A stretch of DNA of 64,000 bases from JAHEJN01 sp963787285. Lineage in GTDB: Bacteria; Actinomycetota; Acidimicrobiia; Acidimicrobiales; JAHEJN01. The stretch lies in contig CAWBCM010000005.1 in the NCBI GenBank assembly GCA_963787285.1, positions 1-64,000 on the forward strand. Reading direction: 5' to 3'. The notes under the pieces are model-generated. The model made no database searches, was not told the DNA's origin, and saw nothing but the letters and a program-made list of their open reading frames with translations. Position numbers and translations under genes: made by a program. How positions within the stretch are numbered: the stretch's first letter is position 1; each line of letters opens with the position of its first letter. Below are positions 1 through 12,170 of this stretch, piece after piece.

Positions 1-3000
1 TCGGCTCGCCAAGGCTGTTGTCGTTGGCGGCGGTCGGGGTCGCGCCGGCGGCATCGGTCGCCGCACCCCCCCGGAACGCCGCGACCACCCGCAGGATCAG
101 CGCATCGATGGCGGCGGCAATCCGGTCGCGCACCATCTGCAAAATCTCGCGCACCCGTGCCGCAACGCCGGTCACGCCGAGCAGGCTCATCAGCAGGTCG
201 ATGGCGACCGGCAGCGCGTTGCGGAGCACGCCTTCGACCAAGTTGATCGCCGGATCGAGCACTCCAGCGGCGATCTGGGCAAGGCTCTGGACGATGCTGC
301 TGACGATCGCCACGATCCGCGCCAACTGGTTCTTCAGGAACTGGTAGATGTTCCAGATCGTCATCACCAGCTTGACGATGGCACCGGCGGGGTTGAACAT
401 CGCCGCAATCGAGGTGATCGCCCCCGTCAGCACGCGATCGACCAGAAAGCTGCGCACCGCCTCGAGCACGCCACCCGTCAGGTCGTTCAGCCGGTCGTAG
501 AGCTGGGTGAACAAGGCCGGAAAGCCCTGGGTTGCGAGGTCGGCGATCCAGTCGAAGGCCATTTCAAGCCGCTCGACATTGCCGGCGCCGATCAGCCGCG
601 TCGCGCGTTCACGCACGAAATCCCAGGTCAGCCCCGTCGCCTGCCGCGTCAGATCGAGCACCCCGGCAAGATCCGAGCGATCGGGCAGGGTGATGTTGCC
701 CAGCGCACCGGTAAGCCACGAAAGGATGCCGTGTTGCAGATGGTCGGCGAAATTGTCGACAAACCGCTGGATGCCGCCGGTGACCGCCGCCAGCAGGTTC
801 ATGACAAAGGCGCCGGGATCGTTGACGATGGTTTCGATGGCGCCGCTCGCCTGCGCCAGCATGGCGTAAAAGGCTTCGGGTTCAATCCCGAGCAACCGCA
901 GCACCGCCTCCAGCACGCGGCGCAACAGGCCGGCCCAGTCGCCGGTGATCGCCGCCTGCGCCAGCGCCAGCGCCGCGGTGATCGCGGCCTGAAAGGCATC
1001 GAGCAGGCGGTTGATCGCCGATTTCAAGCGATCGACAACGGCATCGACCTGGGCCTTCAGCCGCGTCGCGACATTGTCGATGGCGGTGTTGGCGGTCGTG
1101 ACGGCGTCGTCGATATAGGCATTCAGCCGGGCGGCGGTTTCGGGGAAGAGAGTGCCGACGAGGACAGTGACGAAACCCTTCAGCACCTCGCCCAGCGCGG
1201 TGATGAAGCCCTTGATGGCGTTGGCGATGCGGTCGATCAGCCCCTTTACCACGTCGCGAACCGCGTCGAGGATCGCGCCAACCGCATTCTTGATCCGGTT
1301 GAAAATGTCGGCAACGAAGTTGATGAGCGCGTCGAACACGTCGCCGATGAAGCCGGCCGCACGGTCCCACCAGCCTTCGTTGGCGGCCTTTCTATCGGCC
1401 TCGGCGCGGGCTTCACGCGCCTCGGTTTCGCCTTTCGCCACCGCCGCGTCGGCCTTGTTTTCGGCGGCATCATAGGTGTCAGTGATTTCACCACGACCGC
1501 TGGTCACCTTCTTTGCCACCTTGTCGTGGTGGGCAATCCGCGCCGCTTCGGCGTCGCGCTCGACCCCGGCGACGGCATCGAGCTGAAGGGTCACGCTGCG
1601 CTGGCGCTCGGCCTGGATGGCATCGCGCTGGCCGATGATGACATCATTCTGGCCGGTTTGCGCGGTGCGCTCCGCTGCGGCGCGGCCGGCTTCGGCTTCG
1701 CCGATCGCGGCGGTATGCGCTGCGGTCTGGTCGGCTTCGGCGGTTGTCATCGCGGCACCGGCCCTGGCCTTGCTCGCCGCCATTTGCGCGGCGCTGGCCG
1801 CGTCGAAGCCCGCGACGACTTCGGGCGGCAGCGCCAGACGTTCGAGATCGGCGGATTCGGCGGGCGGCGTCAACGCTTCGATGGGCCGCGTTTCGATCGC
1901 GGGCAGCGCCGCTGCATGCGCCAAAGCGCGCGGCACTACCGCTTCGGGGCCGCGGCCATTGACCAGCGCCGTCGTGGCATCCGCCCCGGCGCGGGCCAGG
2001 TCGGCGGCGGAATTGGCAGCGGTGGCATCGAGTTGCGCCGGATCGGTTTCGGCTGATGTGGTAAAGTCCACCCGGAAATTGAAGCGGGTGACGATACCGG
2101 GGTTTTCGGTCTGGATGGCGCGAATGGTGGCAAAGATGTCCCCCCGCGTCGCGCCTTCGGCAAAACGCTGTTCAAGGCTGCGCGCGACATTGGCGGGGCG
2201 CACGAGCGCCGGTTGCACCGGGGCGGCGGGGACGACCACCGGCGGCGGCGTGCCGGCGACCGGCGGCGGCGGCGGCGGCGGCGAGCGCGCCGCCAGATCG
2301 AGCGGCACCGGTTCGCGCACCGGAACGGCATTGGCCTCGATGCCCACGGCGATTTCGGGCGTGGCTTCGACCAGGCTTGCCGACGCATTGGCGGCGGTTT
2401 GCGTCAGCCTGGCGCCCAGCCCGGCAACGGCCAGCCCCTGTTGCGACGGCGCCATCGTGGCAAAGGCCGTCATCGCCGCGCTCGGGGTGGCGGCGGCCGC
2501 CAGCGCGGCTTCGGCCGCCGCCGCCGCCGCCGCGCGGGCTTCGGCCACCGCCGGGTCCAGCGTCGTGTCGGGGGCTTCGGGGGCGCGAAGGTGGGCTTGG
2601 GCGGCTGGGCGGGCGCCGGTGGCGCAAGTGCGACGGGCGCCTGTTCGGGCGCAGGTTCCGCTACTGGCGCCGCAACCGGCTCAGGCGCTAGCGCCTCGGG
2701 TGCCCCCTGGTGCGACACCGGCGTGCGCCGCAGCGCCGCGACCCCCGGTGCAATCGCCTGCACCGGTGCCGTCACCCCCTCGCGCGCTTCGGCCTCCGCC
2801 ACGCTGTCGGCGGCAGCACGCGCGCCACCGCCAGCGCGTGCAGCATCGCCGACGACGACACGTCATTACCCAGCCGGTACTGCTGCAAGGCATGCGCCAG
2901 TTCATGCTGACGATTTCGGCCGGCGCCCGCGCATCCTTGAGGAAAATCGCCCCATCAAGCGCCGCGGCATCGGCCTTGCGGCTGGCCAGGATCGCCGCGA

Positions 3001-3141
3001 CTGGTGGTCCGGCGAACACCGGAACATGCGCGACGCGCGGGCCAAAGCGCCGCTGCATGGCCGCGGCATGGGGCAGCGCGACGCGATTGGCGCGCTGCGG
3101 CGCGCGTTTTGCGTCACGGGGGCGGGCACCCGCGCCTTCAC
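1..3141 (-). CDS. DUF4157 'eCIS core' giant protein, partial, frameshifted
   Basis: This is the large DUF4157 protein that accompanies contractile injection systems; its exact role is unsettled (candidate metallopeptidase, effector or cargo-related factor). After an N-terminal segment starting at a GTG near 3,141, the DUF4157 domain is read at about 3,080-2,830 and includes QHELAHALQQ, an HExxH zinc motif. It is followed by an Ala/Pro-rich linker (about 2,780-2,250), an Ala/Glu-rich helical stretch, and then a long run of amphipathic hydrophobic helices from about 1,385 down to position 1 (for example GWWDRAAGFIGDVFDALIN). The frame is open to the window edge, so at least 1,000 residues are present and the C-terminus is missing. 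Frameshifts lie near 3,100, 2,915, 2,800 and 2,590, because the conserved sequence continues in other frames. It is last in the operon seen here. Confidence 0.75.
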
Positions 3142-3369
3142 GCCTGCCTCCCTGCAATCGCCGCGCCAGTTCCGCCCCCAGCATACGCCCCAGCGCATCG
3201 GGTGCCGTCCCCGCTGCCGGTGCAATCGCCAGCCTGTCGATGCGCGTTGCGGCAACCGGCGCCGGGTCGAACCGCGCCGAAAATTCGGCCTGCATCGCCG
3301 CCATCACCCGCGGCACATCGCCGGCCGCTACGCCGGGCAGCGCCAGATCATCGATGGTTATGGCGATGC

Positions 3370-3373
<4 letters not shown>
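3138..3373 (-). CDS. Small eCIS protein between ATPase and DUF4157 gene
   Basis: A short protein of about 78 residues starts MSIAITIDDLALPG at 3,373, where its ATG overlaps the stop of the ATPase gene (ATGA). It reads through an Ala/Arg-rich helical segment ending LARRLQGG. Small proteins of this type commonly sit between the AAA+ ATPase and the DUF4157 gene in eCIS operons; their function is unknown. The likely stop is the TGA inside the GTGA at 3,138-3,141 that also starts the DUF4157 gene, but one base must be gained or lost for the frame to reach it. In the frame as given it runs straight into the DUF4157 sequence, so a true fusion of the two is the alternative. Confidence 0.5.
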
Positions 3374-5321
<1,948 letters not shown>

Positions 5322-5325
<4 letters not shown>

Positions 5326-6664
5326 GCGGGCACCACCAGCAACGGCCCGACATAGCCCGCCGGCCCCTCGATCAGCGCCGATTTCCGCCCCATCGACGAG
5401 CACGCGGACGAAATAGCTCCCCGCCGGCACCGCCGCGATGCGCAGCACCCGCGCCACCACATCGGGGTCGCCCGGCCCCGGCGGCGGCTGCGGCGCATCG
5501 AACTATAACCCGGAAACCGCCCATCGACATCGGCATCGCGCGCGCCGAGCAACAGCTCCACCCGCTGCCGCGCGCCGATCGCCACCGCAAAATCCAGCGT
5601 GGCGCGGAAACTCACGACGCCATCCTCGACCTGCCGGTCATCGAGCACCACCGGCACCGCCGCCATCATCGGCCGAATGGCAAACGGCACCAGGTTCGAT
5701 CTGTTCCCCGCCACATCGCCCACCGCCGGCGGCGGCAGTTCGCCCTCGGGCTTGGGCACCCGATGCCGCACCTCGATATTGGCCAGCCCCGGCCGCTGGT
5801 TGGCCGGCAGCGTCAGGTCAAGCCGCGCCGGCGTCATGTCGGCGGCGGCGGGCACCACCACCCGCGTGCCGATACCGACCTGGGTTATGGCGCCGCGCAG
5901 CCCGGAGCCCGTCAACCGCAACCGCTCGCCGGGCGATGCCACGGTGCGGTCGATAAACGCACTTTCCGGAAACGCCGGCCCGGCAGCGGCGGGCGCCTAC
6001 CCGCACCCGCGCAATCTGTGGCCGGCGGATCAGATCGACCCCCAGCCGCGCCTCGCGCACCGGCGGCGCCACCTTGCGGCTCTGTTGCCGCTCCATCAAC
6101 AGCGTCGTCACCTGATAGGCCATGCCGCTGCGCAGCCCGGCATTCATCGGCGACCAAAGCTGCGACAGCCCTTCCTCGCCACTCGCGATGGGCATGATCT
6201 TGATCGGCGCCGGCTGGTCGGCGAGGTCGCGCAGCGCCTGCGGCAGCGGCGATGCCGGCGGAAAGCCGCCGGCATTGGCCGCAGCCTCGCACATATCGGG
6301 GGTCAACACCGGCGTCTCGTGCAGTGCCAGCATGGCAAGGCCGAGCAGCATTTCAGCGTCGGCGGCATCGGCACCATAGGCGGCGAGCAGGAAGCGGATA
6401 TCGAGCGCCAGCCACGGCACTTCGCGGCGCTCGCCCGAACTCGAACGCCGGCCCGCGCGCCTGAATCCAGCTCGGGTTGGGGCTGAAATGATAGGGGTAG
6501 AAGGTGAGGATGCTATTGGCCGGAACCGCCGCCGAAAGCACTTCGGGCGGGCGCGAAACCAGGGTGAAATTGCCGGTGATCGCGGCATCGACCTCGCGCA
6601 CCTGCCGTTCGATGCGAAACCGCAGCGCATGGCCAAGGGCGGAAAGGGCAAAGCCATCGGGCAC
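5322..6664 (-). CDS. DUF4255 (Pvc16-type) protein with C-terminal Ig-like region, frameshifted
   Basis: DUF4255/Pvc16_N protein, homologous to Afp16/Pvc16 caps that terminate the eCIS tube and sheath. The N-terminus (MPDGFALSALGHALRFRIER, GTG start at 6,664) and the segment LALDIRFLLAAYG followed by AEMLLGLAMLALHETP are typical of the family. The C-terminal half (about 5,940-5,500) contains GERLRLTGSGLRG and looks like an IPT/TIG-type beta domain, ending VGPLLVVPA. It starts 6 bases after the IGRIEV-protein stop, and its TGA overlaps the ATPase ATG. At least four frameshifts (near 6,450, 5,990, 5,495 and 5,390) interrupt it, each with the family sequence resuming in another frame. Confidence 0.8.
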
Positions 6665-6670
6665 AGCCGG

Positions 6671-7411
6671 TCAGCGTCGCCGCCCGGAAAGATAGCTGTC
6701 GAGCGACTGGCGCGGGGCGGCGCGCGGAATGGCGCTGGTGCGTGCGGCAGCGGCCGGGGCGGCGCTGGTCGATCGCGTTGCCGGCGCGGCGGCAGGGGCG
6801 GGCGACGCCACTTCGATACGGCCGATGTGAATCGCGATGGCCGGCGTGGCGGTGGCCGGCTCGGCATGGACCGCCGGGGCCGGTTGCGGCTGTGATGGCA
6901 GGAAACTGCCGGAAGCCTCGAATCCAGCCATCACCGGCGTCGCGAAATCCGTCGAAACTGCGGCTTCAGGTGTCGAAACCGGCAGCAAAACCGGCGCAAT
7001 TCCACCAAAAATCGGCGCAATTTGGGGGAAAACCGGCGCCGCACCGGGCACTGCCGGCGCATTGGGCACCGCCAGCGCCGGGGCGAGCAGCATCGGTGCC
7101 GGCATTTCGCTCGCCAGCACCGGCGTGATCGGGGCCGGTCCGGCCTGCACCGCCTCACCGAGCAGCGGCGGCGCGGCGGGATTCGGGGTCAAAGCCGCCG
7201 GCATCGCGGGTTCAAACCCCGCCTTGTGCGGCATTGCGGGGGCAGCGGCGGCGCTATCGGCCGCCACAACCGGCAGCGTCGCCACCTCCACCGGCTCGAT
7301 CACCGCCGCGTCGGCGGCAAAACGCGGCCGCAACAGCGGCGTCGCCGTCTCGGCCCGGCTTTCGGGCGTGCCCATCGCTGCGCCGATCAGGGTGCTGAAC
7401 AGTTCGCTCAT
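6671..7411 (-). CDS. Disordered Ala/Pro-rich eCIS protein with IGRIEV motif
   Basis: This intact protein of 246 residues is almost entirely low-complexity Ala/Pro/Val sequence. It has two recognisable pieces: an N-terminal helix (MSELFSTLIGAAMG) and a C-terminal pair, IAIHIGRIEV followed by SLDSYLSGRRR at the very end. The 'IGRIEV ... SLDxYL' pair recurs in small disordered proteins of eCIS operons, so it may be a docking or assembly peptide; that role is inference. The ATG at 7,411 overlaps the upstream TGA (ATGA), indicating translational coupling. No known enzyme domain is visible. Confidence 0.7.
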   Translation of the reverse strand: MSELFSTLIGAAMGTPESRAETATPLLRPRFAADAAVIEPVEVATLPVVAADSAAAAPAMPHKAGFEPAMPAALTPNPAAPPLLGEAVQAGPAPITPVLASEMPAPMLLAPALAVPNAPAVPGAAPVFPQIAPIFGGIAPVLLPVSTPEAAVSTDFATPVMAGFEASGSFLPSQPQPAPAVHAEPATATPAIAIHIGRIEVASPAPAAAPATRSTSAAPAAAARTSAIPRAAPRQSLDSYLSGRRR

Positions 7412-8061
7412 GCCGTTAGCCTTGCCAGATAGGCGCCGCGCCGCGCCGGGGTCATCGCCAAAATAGCCGCTTCCGACCAGTGATAGGCCAGCGCCAGCCG
7501 GTGAATATCGTCGAGCAGCCGCGCCGCCGCCGCCGAAATATCGGCCCATAGCGTCGCCACGATATCAAATCGCGGCGCAAAGCCCGCGCCACAGTCCGGA
7601 CAGGCCAGCGCCAGCCTTATATCGAGCAGCGGCCGTGCCGCCAGCAGCCGTTCCGCGACGGCATCGGCTGGCGCGGGGGCGTCGCAACAGGCGATTTCTT
7701 CGCCCGAAAGCGCGGCAGCCGCCACCGCGCGGCTGCTCGGCGCCTGCAATGCCAGCCGCCGGCCCTGCCATTCGAGCCAGGGATCGACTTCCTCGGCCGC
7801 CAGCAGCGCCGCCAGATCGACCTCGGCCTCCGCCCGCGCCCCGCATTCGGGGCAATCCTTGGTCACGGCGGCGTGCCGGCCGAAACTTTGCGCCCGCGCC
7901 GCGATCAAAACCCGGTCGCGGCGGTCGATCGGCCAGTCGGTAACCGCCTCGCCAGCCTCGCCCGACACCGCCGCAGCGATACGCAACGCCCGGTCAAGCG
8001 GCGACAGGCCGGCGCCGCCGTCGAAAAGCGCAAGCGCCAGCGCGGCGTCGATCCGCTTCAT
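7408..8061 (-). CDS. Zinc-ribbon baseplate/chaperone-type eCIS protein (T4 gp51-like)
   Basis: Intact 217-residue protein. It has an N-terminal helical part, a CPEC motif at about residues 73-76 and a second pair CPDC at about residues 172-175, which together look like a split zinc-binding site. C-terminal helices (YHWSEAAILAMTPARRGAYL) resemble proteins related to T4 gp26/gp51, baseplate-hub assembly factors found beside the tube gene in eCIS and related phages. It starts 3 bases after the tail-tube stop, and its own TGA overlaps the next ATG, so it is co-translated. The chaperone role comes from the family, not from anything provable here. Confidence 0.7.
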   Translation of the reverse strand: MKRIDAALALALFDGGAGLSPLDRALRIAAAVSGEAGEAVTDWPIDRRDRVLIAARAQSFGRHAAVTKDCPECGARAEAEVDLAALLAAEEVDPWLEWQGRRLALQAPSSRAVAAAALSGEEIACCDAPAPADAVAERLLAARPLLDIRLALACPDCGAGFAPRFDIVATLWADISAAAARLLDDIHRLALAYHWSEAAILAMTPARRGAYLARLTA

Positions 8062-8064
8062 AGG

Positions 8065-8580
8065 TCATACAACCGCGGGTTCGGACGGTTCGACGACATC
8101 GACATCGCGCTCGAACCCCTCGTGCTGGAGCACCAGCGACTGAATCGCGATGGCGTTGGCGCTGGCATCCAGCTCCGGCAGTGCCGAATATTCGCTCACC
8201 CAGGCCCGATAGATCTTGTAGGCGATGGCCAATTGCCCGGCCTCGTTGTGCAATTCGAGGATCAGATCCTTGCGAAAGCCCTTCAGCGCGATCTGGCTGC
8301 CCGCCCCATTGCCCAGTTTCCACACCAAGGACGCCCAGAGATCGAAATCCTGGTCGTGCGTCACCCCGCGCTCCAGCGTCAGCGGCTCATATTTGGTCTG
8401 GCCGGGGGATTTGCGCATCGAAGTCGGGTCGCCGCCGTTGCGATGCTCGACGACTTCGGTGGTGCGTTTCAGCGCCGAAACCTTGGAGATGCCGGCGATA
8501 TAGCGGCCATCCCATTTCAGCCGGAAACGGAAGGATTTATAGGGGTCGAACCGGGTGGCGTTGACAGTGAATTGAGCCAT
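8065..8580 (-). CDS. eCIS/phage tail tube protein (gp19-like)
   Basis: Intact 171-residue inner-tube protein of the T4 gp19/Afp1 family, which stacks as hexamers to form the rigid tube inside the sheath. Family marks visible are MAQFTVNATRFDPYKSFRFR at the start, KWDGRYIAGISKVSALKRTTEV, the HRNGGDPTSMRKSPG turn and a C-terminal LVLQHEGFERD. The ATG is preceded by GGGGAGGG, a strong ribosome-binding site, 12 bases after the sheath stop. High output would suit a structural subunit. Only one tube gene is visible, whereas many eCIS have two. Confidence 0.92.
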   Translation of the reverse strand: MAQFTVNATRFDPYKSFRFRLKWDGRYIAGISKVSALKRTTEVVEHRNGGDPTSMRKSPGQTKYEPLTLERGVTHDQDFDLWASLVWKLGNGAGSQIALKGFRKDLILELHNEAGQLAIAYKIYRAWVSEYSALPELDASANAIAIQSLVLQHEGFERDVDVVEPSEPAVV

Positions 8581-8592
8581 GATTCCCTCCCC

Positions 8593-11207
8593 TTAGGCCG
8601 CAAGTCGGCCGGCAAGCTGCCGCAGCCGGATGATGACGAATTCGGCCGGTTTCAACGGCGCAAAGCCCACCAATATGTTGACGATGCCGGCGTTGACGTC
8701 CTGCTGGCTGTTGGTTTCGCCATCGCAGCGCACCAGATAGGCATCGCGCGGCGTCCGGCCTTCAAACGCCCCCTGAACGAACAGGCTTTGCATGAAAGCC
8801 CCGACATTCAGCCGGATTTGCGCCCATAAAGGCTCGTCATTGGGCTCGAAAACCACCCAGGGCAGGGCGGTTTTCAGCGATCTCTCGATGAAAAGCGCCG
8901 TCCGCCGCACCGGGACATACTTCCATTCGCTCGCCAGCGCGTCGGCCCCCGCCAGCGTCCGCGCCCCCCAGTTTACCGTGCCGGCATTGGGGAACACCCG
9001 CATGGCGTTCAACCCGCGCTTGTTGAGCCGCCCCTGCTCCAGATCGGTGAGGACAACGCTGGGCGTGACGCCCGAAATCGAGGCATCCAGCCCCGCCGGT
9101 GCCTTCCAGACGCCGCGTTGGGCATCGGTCCGCGCCATCACGCCCGCAATACTGCCGCTCGAAGGCAGCGCGCGCGGGCGATTGCTCGCCAGCGGGTCGG
9201 GCCGGACGATCTTGGGGAAGCACAAGGCCGCGCTGCGCGCCAGATTGGTGCCCAGCGCCCCGGCGATATCCCAATCGGTAATCCGCGCCGCATCGTCGTT
9301 GGCGGTGGGGTGATCGACGAGCAAAAACGCCAGATTGGCGTCGCAATAGGCCGCCGGCGACGCCGTAAAACGCCCCCGGATCGGCCATTTGCGCCGCTTC
9401 CGGCACCGCCATCAGGTTGAAAATCTCGGGCACGATGCGATCGAGCGCCCGCATGCCGGTGCTGGCGGCCTCCGACCCTGCAAATGCCGCCGGCGCCGCT
9501 GCCTGCCAGGCCGGATCGCCGGGCATGACGCCATCGGCACCGCCAGTCAGCGGCGTCATTTGCAGCCTTGCCAGATCATCGGCATCGACATCGACCACCG
9601 AAGCCGCCGGAATCGCCACCAGATTGTCGATGCGGATCAGCCCCGATTGCTGGGCGATCACATCGACAGCGTTATTCCGGTCCCCCGGAATGGCGTTGAG
9701 ATTGCGATAAGCCTCCGACCGTACCGGGTCTTCGCCCAGAAATTCGGTGACAACCAGGTCGAACGCCCCACCCGCCGCTGCACCGATGCCGATCCGCAGG
9801 GCATTGCCCCAGGCACCGGGGTTGGCGGCCGTGACCGTCAGTGCCGGCGCCGCCGCCGCCGTCAGGAAATCGGCGCTCGCCGTCGGCACTGGCGCTCCGC
9901 CGCCCGAAAAGGCGCTCGCCGCCGCCACCGCGGGCACCAGCAACTGGTGCCGCCCGGTCACGACAGCGGCAATTCCCGAACCCGCCAGCCGCGCCACGAC
10001 ATAATCGGCACTGGTCGGATCGATGGTGAGGTTATCGAAAACCGCCCCCGGTGCGATGCCGGCAAAGGTCAACCGGAACAGCCCGGCACCCTGATCGGCC
10101 ACTGCCACGGTCAGCGCATTGCCCCCGGCCCCCGGCGCAAAGGCCTGCAAGGTCAACGCCGGTTGCGGGCCCGACATCAGCGCCGCACTGGCACTGGCCA
10201 CATTCAGCCCGCCGGCAAGCGGTATCATGTCGGCATATTGGACATCGGTCAGCGGCGACGCCCCCGGAAAGCCCGGCGGCAATTGCTGCGCCGGGCGCAG
10301 GCCGTTGGTGCCGCCGATGATCAGCAATGCCGAAGCCGCGCCGCCGCCCGAGCCTGTGTTTACAACGGCTTCGACAAAGCGCGGATCGGCCGCGACCATC
10401 GAAAGGTCTTCAAAAAGCTCCGGCGCCGACATGGCATCGGCGCGGACGAGCAGGTCGAAATTGGTCGCGCCATTGTGGCGCAGCGCGATGCGCACGGCGT
10501 TGCCCGCCACCCCCGGCGCGATGGCCGTGGCAGTGATGCGCGGGTTGCCATTGGGCAGCCCCAGCGAGGCCGACGCCACCGCGACGCCATTGGCCAGCGG
10601 CACCAGATCGGCGCGGGCGATGTCGTTGGCGGCGGTGCCTGGGACGGTTTCCGCCGGCACCTGCGCGACGCTCGCCACCGTCACCAGCGGCGATCCGCCC
10701 TGGGCTTCGGGGGCATTCACCCGCGCCTCGGCAAAGCCCTGGGTGCCCGGCGTGGCAGTAAGGTTGGTATAGACCCGGCGGTCGGCATGGCTGGCGGCCG
10801 AGGGCGATACCACCATGTCGAAACTGCCATCGGGATTATGGCTGAACCCCACCGCAATGGTGTTGCCGCCGGGGCCGCCGGCGCGGGCGCTGACGGTCAT
10901 CGCCGGCACGGCGGCGGTCAAAACGATTTCGGCCTGGGTAAAGCCGATGCGCACGACATAGGCGGTCGATCCGCCCTGCTGGTAGAATTCCTGCAGGGCA
11001 TAGCTCGCCTCGCAACGGCTATCGAGACCGCCGAAGACGCGCTCGGCATCCCCCCAGTTGTTGAGTTCGCATGGCCGGGCCACCCAGCGGCCCGCGCGCA
11101 AAATGCCCAAGCAGCGCCAGAGTTGAAGTGGATGCCGAGGTAATCGTTCGGACGCCGGAAGGCACTTCCTGGATATAAACACCCGGATAACCAGCCTGGA
11201 CAGACAT
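8593..11207 (-). CDS. eCIS/phage contractile tail sheath protein with repeated insertion domain, frameshifted
   Basis: Contractile sheath protein, about 870 residues, first gene of the eCIS operon. The N-terminus (QAGYPGVYIQEVPSGVRTI) and DAERVFGGLD are sheath hallmarks. The C-terminal core (GRTPRDAYLVRCDGETNS, then NILVGFAPLKPAEFVIIRL) is the conserved domain that forms inter-subunit strands. Between them lie four copies of an about 100-residue module (about 10,890, 10,530, 10,150 and 9,835, each running leftward) with the pattern PGxxGN....FDLxV. These should be surface-exposed. Two single-base frameshifts are evident: near 11,080, in a G/C run, and near 9,370, in the run AAAACGCCCCC. Length is large for the family because of the repeats. 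The gene faces a divergent methyltransferase across a 210-base gap that presumably holds the promoter. Confidence 0.9.
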
Positions 11208-11417
11208 ACGCCCCCCTGCGACTTATTGATGCACCATGCTAGGCTTAACACTTCGGCTCTTGCAACACTTTGTTCTTGTTGCGGTGCAGCGGCATTTCTG
11301 ACGAAATATTTATCATTGTTCGTGCAACAATACGGCACTGCACGGTATCGATACTGGGCTGGTTCGTGGCGGGCCGCTGTGGCATTGCTCACGGAACAAG
11401 CCTTGGGAGAATTGGCC

Positions 11418-12114
11418 ATGAAGCATCTCGTTGCAACGCTCCTTTTCGCCGTCGCGGCGCCGGCGCTGGCGCAAACCCGGCCTGTTGAAGACGTGGCGCG
11501 CGACGCGGCGCGCAGGCCGGCCGAAATGGTGGCCTTTGCCGGCGTCAAGCCGGGGCAGCAGGTGGCCGACATGATCCCGGGCGGCGGTTATTTCACCCGG
11601 GTATTCGCCGCTGGCGGTCGGGCCCAAGGGCAAGGTGGTGGCGATCATGCCGGCGGCGGCGGAAGCGGCTTACCCGGAGCCGTCAAAGGCGATTCGCGAC
11701 ATGGCGACAAAGGGCTGGCCGAATGTGTCGGTGGTCGCGTCGCCGCTCGATCCGGCGATTGCCGGCAAGCTCGACATGTTCTGGACGGCGCAGAACTATC
11801 ATGATCTTCACAATAGCCAGACGCCCGAGCAGGTGATCGCCTTCAACAAGGCGGTGTTCGCGGCGTTGAAGCCGGGCGGCGTCTATGTCGTCGCGGATCA
11901 CGCCGCCGTCGATGGCAGCGGCCTGTCCGCCACCAAGACGCTGCACCGCATCGATCCGGCCGTCATCAAGGCCGAAGTGACCGCCGCCGGCTTCAGCTTC
12001 GATGGCGAAAGCTCGGCGCTGCGCAATGCCGATGATCCAAGGACCGCCAATGTCTTTGATCCGGCGATCCGCGGCAAGACCGATCAGATCGTCTATCGCT
12101 TCAAAAAGCCCTGA
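11418..12114 (+). CDS. Exported class I SAM-dependent methyltransferase-like protein, frameshifted
   Basis: About 230 residues with a clear signal peptide (MKHLVATLLFAVAAPALAQ). A degenerate SAM-binding fold follows: VKPGQQVADMIPGGGYFTRV as motif I and FAALKPGGVYVVADH as the post-motif III strand. It resembles periplasmic 'methyltransferase' proteins common in sphingomonads whose substrates are unknown. Motif I lacks the classic GxGxG, so activity is uncertain. A frameshift near 11,620 separates the two halves; the family sequence resumes as KVVAIMPAAAEAAYPE. The gene is divergent from the sheath gene and ends 56 bases before gpmA. Confidence 0.7.
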
Positions 12115-12170
12115 CGGTTGCGCCGCCTGTCGGCGGCTGGCATGGCATCTCCAAACCAAAGGGAGCCGTC

